Source of the DNA: Phoenix dactylifera
Lineage: Eukaryota > Streptophyta > Magnoliopsida > Arecales > Arecaceae
Assembly (NCBI RefSeq): GCF_009389715.1
Contig: NC_052395.1
Span: 6,844,812 to 6,908,811, forward strand
Length of the DNA stretch: 64,000 nt
Direction of reading: 5' to 3'
The notes under the pieces were generated by a model. It did no database searches, had not been told where the DNA came from, and saw nothing but the letters and a program-made list of their open reading frames with translations. Both the position numbers and the translations under genes were made by a program. This document shows, piece by piece, positions 31,392 to 43,346 of this stretch (position 1 is its first letter; each line of letters begins with the position of its first letter).

Positions 31392-34300
31392 TTAAGGCTT
31401 TACATATTTGGAATCACCACAGCCCATGATGGTCGTGGGCAGCTTCCCAAGCTTGTCCACACCCTCTTCAAACACAACCCCCATGCCCATAAAGAAATGC
31501 GACTCAATGTGACAGTGGAAAGCCCACACTCCAGGGTTATCGGCCCGGAACCTCAGAGCTGTCCACCCATAGGGGTGCACTACCACTGTGTTCTTCATAA
31601 TTGGGTCCACCAAATTGTACCTCTTTGGATCAGTCTTCGGATCAAACCTCCCCATTCCATAGCCCAACACCCAGAAGTCATGCCCATGCAGATGCCATGG
31701 GTGTGTCTCACTATTGTTCTTCATCTTCGTGTTTGCATTCTGTAAGATCACATCCACCGTCGAATTGAATACCAACCGATGGATCGAAGTGCTTGCCTTT
31801 GCATTTAGATTCTTCTGAACGTCATAAATATCATAATTCTTGTAGTCATAAGTCTCTGGTGCTGGTTTTTGATCGAAGGCATGGAGCATCCTCTCCCTAA
31901 GGGCGATGAGGTATGGTGTCTCAGGTAAATTCAACGATACATTATTCATAGACCACTTGAGATAGCCATTGATCAAATTTTGGGTATTCAGTAATATGAT
32001 CATGCGGTCGGAAGTCGTTGGAGGAGGCTGGATGTAATCGGGATGTGATCGGGTGGCGACGCATTGATTGAATCTGTACATGGTGTCATTCCAAAGGGGA
32101 CCAATTGGCGGGACAGTCAGAGGGAGCCTTCTAGGGTGGTTTGGGTAGTAATTGAGAATGGCAGTGCCGGTGGGAGTGCCCGGTTTCCGGCTAACCACAT
32201 TGACAGCAACCCAGTAGTTGCGGGAGGGGTCTTGGTCAACCTTCAAAAGCACAGAATAGGTCTCACCCGAGTAAATGTTCAGGTTCTTCACCACGAAGGG
32301 CTTCACATAGTGACCATCTGCTTCGACAACCGTCAAATTGTGTCCCTGGCATGATCATAACGGCAATATTAGCATTGGTTAAGGGTTGAGCCTACTATAA
32401 GTGCTGATGCTGACAGTATGCTTGAATCTTTTCGACCTAGTTATAAAGCTTCAACATAACAGTGTTTAACACTATTTATGTTACAAAATCTTATGATAAA
32501 ACATAAGTTTTTCTTTCGACAAATGACCCCCTGACCATTTCATGGCAGTGAAACAATTCACTATTTTCTCAATAAATCATGCATTCAATAGTTTACCAAA
32601 TTCATAAATTTGCTTATTCTTTCTTATCCGATGCTGACAAAGTAGGAAAAAGTTAGCTTATAGCGCTTCTATATTTATGTTCAAATAATATAATTTGAAT
32701 TAAGGATTTTTTTTTTAAAGAAAAGTGTTGGTGATATTACCTCAACTTCAAAATTTAGAGCCGAAAGAGAGGTGATGCTTGCAATCCGAAGGCGGTATGT
32801 TTTGCCCGGGATGACTTTTAACACATAAGGCGAGCACTCGGGATTGGTTGCGTTGCATACCCCGCTTCCTGCATTGGAGCAGTTGAATTTTCCCCTTCCA
32901 TTGATCAGAAGTGACTGCAAGATTAAGAAGACCCCACTTAGTGCTCTAAGAAAGTACTGTTCCAATTTCTGTTGGACGAAAATTTCTTAGCGAGGGAAAA
33001 AAATCCGTTAGGAAAGACGAGTTAAAGATAGAAATCTTAGTACAGGAGGAAGGCTGAAAGTCATGGTCTGAAAATTCTACTGGGAGTATGAGTAATCAAC
33101 TGCATCCGCTTAAAAGTATCATTTTTTCTGAATTCTAGAAACGTTTTTCCAACACGTTGGAACGCAAAAGTTTCTTATAAAATTAAGATTTCTTTGCACC
33201 ATACCTTAGGCTCTCCAACCCAAGTGAAGTTTTTGGAGTTCAGGCCAACAGCCTGTTCATTGGTGTTCTGGTGCCACCAGTCATTAAGGATGATGCTCCG
33301 GTCATCGTCGTAGATGAACGGCTCGACCACACCGGCAGGGGGCAGAACTCGAATAAGACCGTAGAGTCCAGCTGACCTTTGCATCTCATAGTGTGCATGG
33401 TACATGTAAGTCCCCGCCTGGGAATTCAGCAAAAGACTGATGGTTAATCTAATGGCCTCTTAACATCTGTGCTGAAGTATATTTCCATTGAATTTAGTTT
33501 CAACTCCCAAAACTTACTCGATCAACAACAAACCTGTAAGTAAAAGTATCCCCTGGCACAACCGGACACTGTGTCACCCCCCCTGTGCCATCAAACCATG
33601 GAGTTCCAATCTACAAAACAAAGCAATGATTATTATAGCAATAGAAATGTTGGTAATTTCCATTCCTATCTCCAGAGGGCTAGGAGTAGGAGGAAGATCA
33701 AAAAATAATAATAACTAATAGCTTTTATAGTGCTTCTGTTTCAAAATGAAATAAAAAGTTAAAAAGTCCAGGTCTTGTTTTCCAAGTATTTGATACAGAT
33801 AATTTGACTACGTGGTGCTTCCACTGTTAGTTAGGAAATCTGATAAAACACACACACACACGCAGAGACACACACACACAGAGAGAGAGAGAGAGCAAAG
33901 ATAGGTATGAGAGTAAAGTTGAGAAAAGATTTGGCCCCACCCACTGGGTGATATCACTAATCCTGTTCCCTGTGAGCTAAAAGCAAGAAGAGGAACAAAA
34001 GGGGAACAAAGGACCAACAAATTTATGTCGTCTCTCGCATGAAAACATATTTATGTTGTCTATGATTCAAAATGAAATAAAGGTAAGAAGTTAGTACAGG
34101 TCTGATACCATAAGTTTGCCAACTTGCTTCTAAGTTTTGTATCAGTACCTGCCTAATCCCATGCCAGTGAATGGCTAAGTTCTCAGTGAGCAACGCATTC
34201 TTGACATCGATGACCACAGTGTCTCCCTGCTCGGCAATGATGGTTGGACCAGGTGTTCTCCCATTGATGGTGATTGCCAACTTCTGGAAGCAATCTGGGG

Positions 34301-34469
34301 ACTTGAACTGGTATGCCACCTCCCATTTTTGATAGTAGATTTTAGCTCGAACAGAGCCAGTGGTCGCAGAGATGATGAGGAGAAACAACAGCGGCAGCTT
34401 AGCTGCCAACCCAACGCCGCTGGGCCACAAGTCCATCTCCGACCAAGAAAGTTTTCCCTCCGGCTCCAA
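31392..34469 (-). CDS. AAO: L-ascorbate oxidase, five exons, complete
   Basis: Exons: 34149-34469, 33518-33610, 33205-33417, 32741-32914 and 31392-32345. All introns are GT-AG and all exons are in phase 0, giving 584 residues. This multicopper enzyme of the cell wall/apoplast oxidises ascorbate and reduces O2 to water. Residues about 24-42 form a signal peptide ending near SVRA; the second Met (residue 12) may be the real start. Copper ligands: HWH 101-103, HAH 145-147, HPWHLH 482-487 and HCHIESH 544-550 with the type-1 axial Met 555. The C-terminal [10 protein letters not shown] and MGCGDSK also fit ascorbate oxidase better than laccase. The usual EPHLH is ESHFF here, which changes no copper ligand. 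No lesions are seen. Confidence 0.94.
33843..33894. repeat. CA/GA microsatellite in ascorbate oxidase intron 1
   Basis: (CA)n then (GA)n repeats within the intron 33611-34148. Confidence 0.9.
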
Positions 34470-34529
34470 GAAAGGCTCCTGTCACCCCAAAAGTTTTGCG
34501 GATCTATCGACGGGATCTGAAACTAGTAA

Positions 34530-35620
34530 AGCCCTGTTTGGAGGAGCTGTTGGTAGTAGAGCTTTTGGAAGTAGAGCTGTTGGAAGTAGAGCTGTCTGAA
34601 GCAGAGCATTTATAAAAAGCTGTTTGCTATTTGGTAACTACATTTATAAAGTGTTGTGACACTTTAACATATGTTTAGTAAACAAACTGAGAAAATACAT
34701 TTGTATGACAAAATGATCATAAAGGACATTACCATATTATACAACAGAGCATAATAGAATATAATATGTATTGATACATAAATATATGATATAGTATAAT
34801 ATTAATGTAATATAATATAATATTATTATAATATAGTACTATAACATTATGTATTATAGAATAATAATTTAATATAATATTAAATTATTTAACATAACAT
34901 ATCAATGTATTATGATATAATGTAATATAATATTATATTTATAGTATAATACAATAATAAATATATAAAATATTATAATTATTAGTGTAAATTAATTTTT
35001 CATCCTTCTAATGACTATTTATCTCTCTAACAAATTTTCTAACTAAGTAATAAAATTGGTTAACTAATTACTAATATTTTATTTATTTATTTATTTAGAT
35101 TAGATTATTTGCCACTCACTCATTATTTTTCTTTTTATTTTATTTATTTATTTATTTATTATTTTATTTCTTTGAAATATAGAGAGGTCGCCGGCCATGG
35201 GTGGTGGCCGGCATGGTGGCTGCCACCATGGGCAGCCACGAGCTCCCAAAATAAAAAAAAAGAAAGAAGAAGAAGAAGAAGGAACAGAGGCGGCGGCATT
35301 GAGAGGAAGAAGAAAATAAAGAGGGGGAAGGAGAGGATGAGTGAGAGAGGAAGAGGCGGGATGAGGATTTTGGGGAAAAAAGTGTGATTTAAATGAGGGT
35401 ATTTTGGTCCAAAAAATAGCTTCCTGATATAGCTGAAAACAATGTTTTCGAAACGCTCCAAAAGTTGTTTTGGAGCTTCTTCCCAAAAGCTGTTTTCAGC
35501 TTTCCGTAAAAGTTGAAATAGCTTTCCGAAGATTTTATCAAACACCATTTTTATCTAAAAGTACTTTTGGAGAGCCAGAAAGTATTTTTTGGCCCTCCAA
35601 AAGCTCTTCCAAATAGGGCC
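34530..35620. mobile_element. MITE-like DNA transposon (PIF/Harbinger-type ends) upstream of ascorbate oxidase
   Basis: The left end AGCCCTGTTTGG (34530) and right end CCAAATAGGGCC (35620) are inverted repeats with one mismatch; the similarity continues inward (GGAGGAGCTGTTGG versus GGAAGAGCTTTTGG). TAA flanks both sides (34527-34529 and 35621-35623), as expected for a 3-bp PIF/Harbinger target duplication. The 1.1-kb interior has an AT-rich core (34740-35160) and a low-complexity purine-rich stretch (35250-35360). It has no transposase. The near end is 61 bp from the first ATG of the oxidase gene. Confidence 0.75.
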
Positions 35621-35623
35621 TAA

Positions 35624-36086
35624 GTTGCAATCTAAGAAGGCATGTAGCTTTTCATAACCTTGATCAATGGCATTTTGTGAATGAAATGGATTGGACCATG
35701 CCTCAGTCTTTCTCTCTCTCAAAAAAAAAAAAAAAAACTTGGTCAAATAGAAAGAACTGGTCGAGTTGGTGGCTACAACGAAATTTCTAATGAATGCTCA
35801 TCAAAATTTCAATTAAAAAATTCTTATGGGTGGTGATTTCATGGAAAAACATGGTTTACTCGGTTCTACTCCAAAAAAGCTATACATTTGTTTTTTAAAT
35901 AAAGCTCATTGTTTTTTTGTGGGGTAAAACGGGAAACTAGGCTGCAAAAATGAAAGTCCCATACAATCAATTGGAGAAAATATTATAATTGAAATCTCTA
36001 CTTGCCAGCTAATGCGCAGAATAATTAGCCTCTCTAAACATATGATCAGCAGTGAAGAAATTCAAAAATGCAGGTGTAGGGTTCTA
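35624..36086. other. Distal upstream region of ascorbate oxidase
   Basis: AT-rich, no gene recognised. It presumably held the original promoter before the MITE separated it from the gene. Confidence 0.4.
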
Positions 36087-37339
36087 ACATGTCATGTGGG
36101 TGCAGCGGAAGCTAGGGATTTTAAAAATTTCTTAATAAAATCCCTTTACATAAAATTCTATTAAGCCAAGATCACCTTAATGGTAACAATCAAATAATAT
36201 AATATAAATGCAGAAATAGAAGAATACCTCTAACGCTAATCCAATATGCAAAATTTACACTAGGTGCCCAAATGTTCACCCTCCAACGTTGATCCACACG
36301 AAAAAATTGATTCAAGACTTTAGCTCCAAAGACTTTGATCCTTGATGCAGAATTCTTCCAAAGAACTCTAATGGCTTGCTTTCCTTCCTTTCTAATTTTC
36401 TTCCTTTTTCTAAATCTCCTTCTAAACTATTTGTCCTAAAGAAGACCCCCTTGTCTTGGCTTAGGACAACCTAAGAGAGAGATGTTAGAAAGAAAGAAAA
36501 CTTGTAAGAAAGAAGGAATACGAGAGAGTTGGTTTTTGGAACTCCAATGGAATTGAATTCACCGAAAGCGTATCTATTTATAGATGTGGAGGGATGCATC
36601 CTTGCCATTTATTCATGCACCAAGGGAGGCGTCCCATATGATGAGCCGTATCTAGAATGGGGCGCCAACAAAATAGGAAGGCGTATCATGATAAGTGGAT
36701 AAGTAGATAAGGATGAAAAGAAGCGCTTCATCCTTATCTCTTATCATCTCTTGCACTCCTTCTTTTCTTATCACGCCATCAGCCCATGTGAAGCCTCATC
36801 ACGCCCCGAAGAAGCCCCTTGATCATGCCATCCAATGCTTCCCTTGATGTGCCATCACAAGATCAAGATCTAATAGCTAGGAATGCATGCGCCATCAACC
36901 TCCCTAGTTATGTCATCATCCAACGGTTTGATGATGATCCAAAGGCTCTCATCTAAGATGCCTTATCATGATCCCATTATGTCTTCATCCAATGGTTGAT
37001 GAAGATCAAATTGTCATGATTAAAGACCCTATCTAACCCAATCCAAATGGGTTCAAACCAACTCACCATTATGTCTTCATCCAACGGTAGATGAAGATCT
37101 AACGGTCAAAAATGAATGATTTATCAAATCTAATCCAATTAGACTCAAACCAAGCCAATTAGGTGCCAACTCTTGGCTAACCCATATTAGGATATGATCT
37201 AATCAAATTAGATCAATTAAGAATCATATTCGAATCCAATTCGAATCAGGAGCTAAGGTATGCAGCATGTTCATCTTGCAAACATGATCTAATCTAATTA
37301 GACCCTTGATCAGTTTCTTGTGTATGACCCATTGGGTTC
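36087..37339 (-). mobile_element. Truncated LTR-like fragment interrupted by Sirevirus B
   Basis: Starts with TGTAGGGTTCTAACATG and has the layout of the copia-2 LTRs read in the same direction: an early TGCAGCGGAAG motif, a middle CTATTTATAGATG-type segment, and a later block rich in CCAATTAG/GGATCAA repeats. It stops exactly where Sirevirus B begins (37340). The remainder would be beyond the right edge. Resemblance was judged by eye only. Confidence 0.42.
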
Positions 37340-39058
37340 TGTTGCCTAGAGGTGCAACCCAAGAGGGGGGGATGAATTGGGTCTCTTAAAAAAAATTGTT
37401 AACGTTGAAACGTATGGAGAGTATGAGTTACTAATATCTTATATATTCAGCAGTGGAAATGAGATTGCACAAATATGACAGTAAATAAAAGTTAGGAATG
37501 CAGTAAGGAATATGCAGAGGAAAGAAAGAGAAGAACCGCAATCACAAATACCAAGATTTATAGTGGTTCGGTGCACTCCCAGCATCTACGTCCACTCCTC
37601 AAGCCTAGCTTGAGATTTTTACTATAATCCGGCAGATTACAGCCTGATTGTATTTCGGGCTCACAATCAAAAACCCAGTTGGTTTTCCTAGGAAACCAAC
37701 CAAAAACCTTTTGTTTTCTGGGATCACAAACAACCTAGTTGCTTTTCAGACAAACCAATCAAAATTTTTACACCATTTGTTTTTCCGGACTCACAAACAA
37801 CCCAGTTGGTTTTCAGATGAACCAACCAAAATTTTATACCGTTTGTTTTCCCGGGCTCACAAACAACCTAGTTTTTTTTAGGTGAATACACCTGATTCAG
37901 CAACTTCTAATCAAGGCTTGGAAGAGCCTTTACAAGTTTCAAATCAATGAAAATGTTACTGCAGCAATTAATCCAACTAAAAGAATGTTGTAACTTGAAA
38001 ACTTAAAGCTTCGGAGCATATAAAAAATAAATCAATGAAAGCAAAAAGCTGAAGCCGATGAAGTAGTTTGCTGTGGAAGGATATTCCAATGTCTGAACAG
38101 CAGCTCTTCATGATGCAGTGAGAAACTTCGACTGATCTCCTCACAAGAGAAAGTTTCTAATTACAGTGCTGGTGAGGAAGATGAACCGTTAAGCTTTTCT
38201 TCTCTTTTTCTCAGTAGAAACTTTTTGTTTTCAATGGAGTCTTTTTCCTTTCCTTGTTATTTCCATTCTGAGGTTCCCTCGTATTTATAGACAAATTTTT
38301 CGGCGGAATTTGAATTCCTTTCTTTCTGTTATGATGAGAATCTTTTTCTGTTATAAAAGAAGACAAAAATCGTTCACACCTTTCCATTGTGGTCCCAACA
38401 GTACAAGGGTCGACTCATGTATCTCAGGGGTCGACTCATGTTCTTTCTGGATCGGCACTTCAAATCGTGGAGAGAGCTTTTGTTGTGTCAACTTCAAAGG
38501 GTCGACTCTTAATTCTTAAGGGTCGGCTCATCTTTATCAGGAGTCGCCTCTTTAAACACAAGGGTCGGCTCACGCTTTAGTTTTTCGGCCGGTGCTGAGA
38601 CTGAGCAGGGGTCGACTCTTCAAACGCAAGGGTCGACTCTTCAATTTCGGGGGTCGAGTCATTTTGAACAATCTTCAAGCTTTTCTCAGACGATAAAAAA
38701 CTTTATGTTTACTACACAAGGGTCGACACATGTTTTGTGGGGGTCGACTCTTTGACTGTGTTCCTTGAATAAAACTTATCAAAATCAACTTAAACTTGTC
38801 CTTTTTGCTTAGAAGTTGACTCAAGTCTTTCAAATAGAAAACTATAGATTCTTCTTTCATCTCCATGGACTAGATTAAGATTAATTCCGTTTAGAACATG
38901 TCCAATGAGATATTTGCGAAGAACTTAAGATTTTGCAGTGCTTCAATTCTTCTGATTTTTCTTGACTTATAGAACTTCACAATTAAGCCAATGTCATTAG
39001 TACACAACATGATCTCAAGTGTTTTGTAATCATCAAAATTCATCCTTTAGGGTTGACA
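37340..39058 (-). repeat. 3' LTR of Sirevirus B
   Basis: 1,719 bp, with a TATAAATA box on the minus strand at 38282-38289 and an upstream 21-bp-spaced palindrome array (38407-38750). It is clearly diverged from the Sirevirus A LTR except in the array, the tail motif and short GGTTTG/TGAGCC repeats. Confidence 0.85.
38407..38750 (-). repeat. 21-bp-phased GGGTCGACTC array in the Sirevirus B LTR
   Basis: Copies or one- to two-base variants start at 38407, 38428, 38499, 38520, 38541, 38562, 38609, 38630, 38651, 38720 and 38741. Spacing inside each group is exactly 21 bp. The array lies 117 bp upstream of the TATA box when read on the minus strand. Confidence 0.9.
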
Positions 39059-39747
39059 ATCTTTTTCTTTTTGATGATGACAAAACCATTGAGTTAAAAA
39101 GAATTTTGCAATAACTTTCACAGCAATTATCAAAATTTTATAATGAAGTTCAAGCAAATATGACATTCAGAGATATATGCATAATTTCACCAAATTAAGG
39201 AGAAAAAAAAAATCTTCCCCTAACAGTTATAACCATTTGAATTATGCAGAGTTCTTGTTCTTCATCTTTTCTTAAGTTTTGTTTACCATCATAATTTAAA
39301 TCTCCCTCTATATATTATCTTTAATGTAGAGATTGCTCAAATTAGAATTCTTTTTCATATAATTCTTCCGATTTGTATTTTGAATTCTTTTCACATTTCT
39401 TATCTCTATATATTTCTTCCCCTTTTTGTCATCAACAAAAGGAAGGAAATTAAACATAATTTCTGATACTAACATTAAGGATTAAGAGTTGATTCAATAT
39501 GTATCAGAGCAGCATACAAACCAATAAGGACATTCACTGCATTTCAAGAAAGGTAAGCATTCATTGCATTTGATAGATGAAGTACACTTGATAAATCGAA
39601 AAGATTACAATTGAGATCAATTTGTATCAGACAGCATACAAGTGTGCCAAAAAAAATCATGAAACTCAGCTTAGTACAAGGTTATGTTTTGAAAACATGG
39701 GTTTCGGTCTAAGCTAAGGGTAGTTTCAGTCTAGAGTCAGTCTAGGT
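39059..39747 (-). other. Sirevirus B 3' non-coding region with polypurine tracts
   Basis: On the minus strand it holds GATGACAAAAAGGGGAAG near 39418-39438, matching the Sirevirus A tracts, and a worn tract beside the LTR at 39059-39082. No gene. Confidence 0.7.
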
Positions 39748-40161
39748 TCAAGGTTTTGAAGATGAAGGTCCAGGCTGATCTTCCTTTGGCTCTTCCATCA
39801 TCTTGTCAATTTTACTATTTAGTGTAGTGATGGAGCTAGTGAGCTGACTGTGTTCTTCTTTCAGTGCTTGTATAATGCCTTGTACATAATTTCTTTGAAT
39901 CCTAAGTTGCTCTTCAATTACAACCATTCTTCTTTGTTGATTAGCTGCAAGTTGCCTTAAACCTTGCAGTTCTGCTTTCACTTCTTGGGTCATGTTAGTG
40001 AGATGATGGACTTTGCTAAAGCTGACTCCAGAATTAAGCAGTGCTTTACTAATGTCATCCCCAATAGCTTTTAACTGCCATTTCTCAAGTCTGAGTGGAG
40101 GATCTGATGGCCTTTGTATTGGAGGAGGCTGATTGACTGGTGGTTCTGTTGGAGGTGCTTG
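39748..40161 (-). pseudogene. Sirevirus B envelope-like ORF, C-terminal piece
   Basis: Encodes a proline-rich linker followed by a helical, likely coiled-coil region (QRRMVVIEEQLRIQRNYV) and ends GPSSSKP. Sirevirus A's RGG tail is absent. The piece is cut from the rest by the gypsy insertion at 40162. Confidence 0.8.
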
Positions 40162-41906
40162 TGATGCACTCGCAAAATTACTCTTCCAAGTGCAGGAGAA
40201 CCGCACAAGCAGTAAAACTCGGGAGTCCGAGGTCGAATCCTCAGGGAACGGTATAGGTATTATTAGCGTAATTTTAGATGTAATTTTTAGTTGATTTTTA
40301 GAAATCAAAAGCAGAGAATAATAGGTAATTAAACAAAGTTCAAGCATATAGAGAAGGCTAGAGATGGATTCCCCCTTGACAATGTTATTTTCAACAATTA
40401 AATTTTTGCGATTCTTGATTAAGGATTAATTAGATAGAATAGTTCTAAACATGGAATATATAATTTGAAAACATGAATTCAACATTCAAGTATTTATCGT
40501 GCCGGTTACGTCTATGACAAATCAAAAATCGAAACAATCCATGCATTAATAAATATAAACCATATGAGATATATCTAATAAAATAAGTATGCAAGAATCA
40601 AGAGCATATAATAGATGTAAATCAAAGAGAATAATCGTTCAGAATTTACTTGAAGAAAGCAAATTGTCAAGGGTTCTTCCATCACCCTTGACCAAAGGAA
40701 TTAGCCTCCCATTACAAGCATCACCTCTTCCTTTATATATTTTTTTCTTTTCGAAAATAGGGCATCCCCTGTTTCTCTCTTCTCTTTTTTTTTCTTTCAA
40801 CCGCAGCAGCCCGGCTCCTCTGTTTCCTTTTCTTCCAGAATGAGAGCCCCCTTCCCTTCTCAGCCGACTCCTCTTATACTCAACTCTCCCCCTCTATGGA
40901 TCTTGGAAATGCGCTGGAGATCAATGCATTAGAGGCAAACGGCTGGATCTTGGGCGCGTGAGGCTGGGAGGATGAGATCGCGGATGCTGTGGAGGAGGCC
41001 GATGGCTAGGCGGTGATCGCGGATGGCTGGAGGAGGCTGAGGTGTGGAGGCTTGGCATGAATCCCGATCTTCTTCAGATGGATGCACAGAGACGCTCGGG
41101 AGCTGATCGCTAATGCTGGGAGATCGTTGCGAGAGGATCGTGGATGCTGATCTCGGGTGAGGACAACGCGCGGATGGTGATCGGGATGCTGGGAAGGAAT
41201 TGGTTGAGAGCTGCCGTAGCTGGGGCGCTAATCCGCTCTGTGAACACGGATGGAAGGCTGGGAAGGAGCTGATTGCAGATTCCAAGAGTTGGAAGGCTGA
41301 TTGCTTGCTAATCCGGAAGCTGATTCGGAAGGGGTGGATGGAGTGGATGCATCGCGAGAGGAGCTGATCAGCTGGAATCGATTGAAGAAGAAGGTTGACG
41401 CGGAGATGGAATGGTTGTTGGGATGATTGCGAATCCAGAGTCTGCTGTTGTTCCATCGCAGAAAGCTTGGACACGGGATGCTGGAATTTGGAACACAGAG
41501 GGTGAGACGCGGACGCAGAAGCTGGTTCAGAGGAACGGACGAATGCGTGGGATGCTGGGAGGCGCGGATGGATCGCGATCACGGATCCGCTGCTATGAAC
41601 CCCACGGGCTTTTGGATCCTCTCGGATAATGAAACTAGGCCCTTGGCGAATCCATTATGCGGTGCCTCCGGATGACTGCCAAGTGTTGCTCGAGTGCAAG
41701 TGTACTTGATCAGATTAATCATGCTCCAGCATAATCGGTTCGGGGTTATGCATCATCCCAATCTGTACCAAATACGCATCTTAACTCAGATTTACGATCA
41801 ACTACATCCAACAAAAATATAATATTAATGTAGCACTTTTATTATTATTTATTAGCAATAATACCAATTTAAGTGATGTGTAGATCGCACTTTTGTACTC
41901 TCATCA
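40162..41906 (-). repeat. 3' LTR of the gypsy element
   Basis: 1,745 bp, with many differences from its 1,762-bp partner, mostly transitions. Confidence 0.92.
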
Positions 41907-43346
41907 TACCCCCCAACTGGCTTATTGCTAGTCTCTAGCAATTAACGAGCAAATAATAAAATGAGAGTGCAAAAGGTGTGGTTTAACCTATGACTTTTTA
42001 TTGAAGCTAAAGACATAAAACTAAGATATGTACCCACTTTTGTAGGGCATCACGATTGCACTTAGTACGTGCAACAAGCCGTTAAACCCCTAGGTTACCC
42101 TAGTGGACGAGTGTTGTCTCGTGAGGGTTTGCAGTGACGTTACCCACAAACATCATTCATAAAATGATATATAATGAAATCTAAGTCAATACACACGCGA
42201 TATATATATAGATATATTTAAGCATGGCAGCTATCGAAGAAAGGGGAATACTAAAGTGTAATATGCATAAACAGAATGGCTTTCTTAGAGCACTAATACC
42301 TCCACCACAACATGGTACTGCTTGAATTTTTGGTGCACTACTCAAGTTCATAAGTATTTACTGCAGTTTATTAGAGCCTGATCCATCAAATTTTCAGAAT
42401 ATCTCATGTTGTCTAAATTTGTCAAGAATAGTTCGCATATAAAGAAGGAGCTATCAATCCCAACTAAACATCCAAAGTACATAGAGTTCCAAATTAATGG
42501 AGTCAAACCAGTCATTACCACATATCATTGGGTTCAGTCCGACTTCCCCTATTCATGTTTATTTTTATTTTTAAACACATATGACGATTACAATAGTCCA
42601 ACCCCCTTAGGCTCTAGTAAGATCCATGTAGCGAGTTTTCGGCCAATGACTCCTGATCCAGTTGGCTCAAGGCATTAGGTGAAACACCCCTTGGGCTTAA
42701 TTACTCGAACCAAACTACGCCACGAGGTTAGACTTGTCATTTTTTTTAAGAGTAGGTAAACTGAACCATATAACGTGATTGCATCGTGACTATAAGTCAA
42801 CCAAGGTCAGAAAATAAGGCACTTAGGTGATCTAGCCGGGGTATTCAACCTCTATCTTTATGTGAAAACCAAATCATGAACCTTATAGTACGGACAAGGA
42901 TACTCGTACTTCTTTTCCAGATATGGCTTAATAAAAATGCATTAAACAAATGTGAACTCCTGAGGCCTTCCTATAATCATCAAGTACATGTGCGGGGATC
43001 TAATAATATCTCTCTGATCAGTCATAGTATGGATGTGTTCCTTGCCTTAATAGTTGCACAAACTCAATATGAAAATACATGTGCATTTGCTTAGAAAAAA
43101 AAGTAATAGAATAAATAAAATGCAAAAACAAGTTTTTTTTTTTTGCAAAATATTTCCCTCCCCCCAACTTAAACATTGCATTGTCCTCAATGTTATAGAT
43201 ACAAGAAAACTATATATGAGAGACAGTAGAGAAAATAATATCGGAGAGAAAAGGAATACCTTGAACTGTTGATATCCAGAAAATAAGACCTACAAAACTA
43301 GAAAAAAATAATTCTAACTAATATACACATACCTTTGCCTTCATGC
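41907..43346 (-). other. Gypsy element 3' spacer with two polypurine tracts
   Basis: Non-coding. The primary tract touches the LTR (41907-41918). A second tract sharing AGTTGGGGGG lies at 43151-43170, about 180 bp after the pol stop. No envelope gene is seen, although Athila elements sometimes carry one here. Confidence 0.7.

Noticed and set aside
31392..34469. Laccase as an alternative for the multicopper oxidase
   Set aside because: The [11 protein letters not shown] and MGCGDSK ending and the [10 protein letters not shown]-terminal wording fit ascorbate oxidase. The five phase-0 exons join in frame without change.
40929..41582. 217-codon serine/histidine-rich frame in the gypsy LTR
   Set aside because: LTR sequence; the partner LTR has stops and indels at the same place (only 102 codons at 50851-51159).
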